Origin: Alnus glutinosa
Lineage: Eukaryota; Streptophyta; Magnoliopsida; Fagales; Betulaceae
Direction of reading: 5' to 3'
Assembly (NCBI RefSeq): GCF_958979055.1
Contig: NC_084886.1
Coordinates: forward strand, 8,005,154 to 8,069,153
DNA: 64,000 bases
Positions 63,266 to 64,000 of the stretch are shown here, one piece after another. The translations under genes were made by a program, and so were the position numbers. Position 1 is the first letter of the stretch. Each line of letters starts with the position of its first letter. A model generated the notes under the pieces. It searched no databases. It had not been told where the DNA came from and saw only the letters and a program-made list of their open reading frames with translations.

Positions 63266-63857
63266 TAGGGCTTGCAAAACGGGTTGGTGTCTCAGGTTTG
63301 GGTCAATCCGCTTGACCTGCCAACCCGTTTAGAGTCAACACGAACACGAACATGACCCGTTTAGCTAAACGTATCTGACCCTTCAACCCTGTCAAGACCC
63401 TTTAAATAAACGTGTGACTTGATTGATAAACATGTCTTGTTGGGTTGACCCGATACCAATTTCTTTTTTTAAAGCGCACGTACCAGCATTATTTTTGTTT
63501 CGCTACAATTATAGTAAAAAGTCTTTGGAAAACAAACTTCAATCCTGATCAAGTTGGTTGCATCTTTTCTATTGAGAAAATTTATCAACAATATCACTAT
63601 CAATCCAGAAACTTCCTTATAGGTCTTGACAAGCAATCAGTCCAGAAATTACATCATAGAAATTATCCACTAGGAAATGCTCAAGACAAGCCATCAGTCT
63701 AGAAACCGAGAGAGGAGATTGGTGCTATTTCTTTTTTTTTCTTCATAAAAAAAAAAAAAAGAAGATACGGGTCAAGCGGGTTTGTCAAAAAATGCTAAAC
63801 CCTAACTCTTTAATTTCATATCGGATTTTCAGGTCGTGTCAAAATTTGTCAGCCCTA
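63266..63857. mobile_element. hAT MITE, duplicated copy
   Basis: Same element as 50641-51263, carried along in the duplication, with the same GATACATT flanks (63258-63265 and 63858-63865). It is 31 bp shorter. The left end now reads TAGGGCTTGCAA and the right TTGTCAGCCCTA, so one terminal base has changed on each side. Confidence 0.93.
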
Positions 63858-64000
63858 GATACATTATGTTTGACATATTTAAGCACCGTGTTTAAACATG
63901 CTTTGGAACACACTTCGAAAAATACAATGCGTCAAATCTGTTCAACCATCTCATTTGAACTATCTATCAAACCGGTTTTGCACAATGCTATTGAGTTGAG

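Larger units (their letters stand above)
61612..64000 (+). repeat. Downstream copy of the AAPT segment, runs off the window
   Basis: Colinear with 48942-51404, differing by scattered substitutions and small indels in homopolymers. It starts inside the right terminal repeat of the MULE MITE with no trace of the rest of that MITE. It still matches at the last base of the window. Confidence 0.96.

Overview
This window is nuclear DNA of a flowering plant, almost certainly a eudicot and plausibly a woody one. The signs are intron-rich genes with GT-AG splice sites, AT-rich introns, plant-specific families (strictosidine synthase-like, F-box/FBA, plant-type SAMDC with conserved upstream ORFs), a plant-type tRNA-His, and a dense mix of plant transposons. 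The species cannot be fixed from the sequence.

Layout. 1-17.5 kb holds no intact gene that I can recognise. It contains a non-LTR-like insertion, a PIF/Harbinger-type element (2899-4237), an AT-rich field of old repeats (5.7-8.5 kb), a long CT microsatellite, LTR-retrotransposon debris (11.5-14.3 kb), a LINE scrap and a CACTA element (16188-17481) packed with CACGTG motifs. 17.7-20.0 kb (minus strand) has a tRNA-His(GTG) gene and an S-adenosylmethionine decarboxylase gene. The latter keeps both regulatory upstream ORFs and their intron, but its main frame is cut by one TAA codon. 23.4-26.3 kb (plus) is a three-exon strictosidine synthase-like gene whose first intron appears to be GC-AG. 28.1-36.1 kb (minus) is a seven-exon SNAP43/SNAPC1-like gene. 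Its third intron holds a LINE reverse-transcriptase relic, a complete TRIM retroelement and a Tourist-like MITE; two lesions make its coding status doubtful. 37.6-42.1 kb has an AGC-kinase exon fragment and a large inverted duplication of the upstream region of the next gene. One arm of that duplication was split by a non-LTR insertion, itself split by a hAT element, and was also hit by a SINE.

42.5-56.6 kb (plus) is a complete 18-exon aminoalcoholphosphotransferase gene (AAPT, 389 aa). It includes a 10-nt microexon, and its introns carry at least four small DNA transposons, a LINE 3' end and long homopolymers. 57.6-58.6 kb is a 1-kb non-LTR-like insertion with a perfect 15-bp target duplication. 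59.9-61.1 kb is an intronless F-box-associated-domain gene with a damaged F-box. At 61612 a near-identical copy of AAPT introns 10-13 with exons 11-13 begins and runs off the window. The simplest reading is a recent tandem duplication with a unit of about 12.67 kb (48942-61611), one breakpoint lying inside a MITE terminal repeat.

The genes do not form a pathway cluster: phospholipid synthesis (AAPT), polyamine synthesis (SAMDC) and snRNA transcription (SNAP43) are ordinary housekeeping roles. The interest lies in gene decay with preserved regulatory leaders, unusual splicing, and nested or datable rearrangements around AAPT. All gene models are by eye from splice signals and remembered family features; no search was run.
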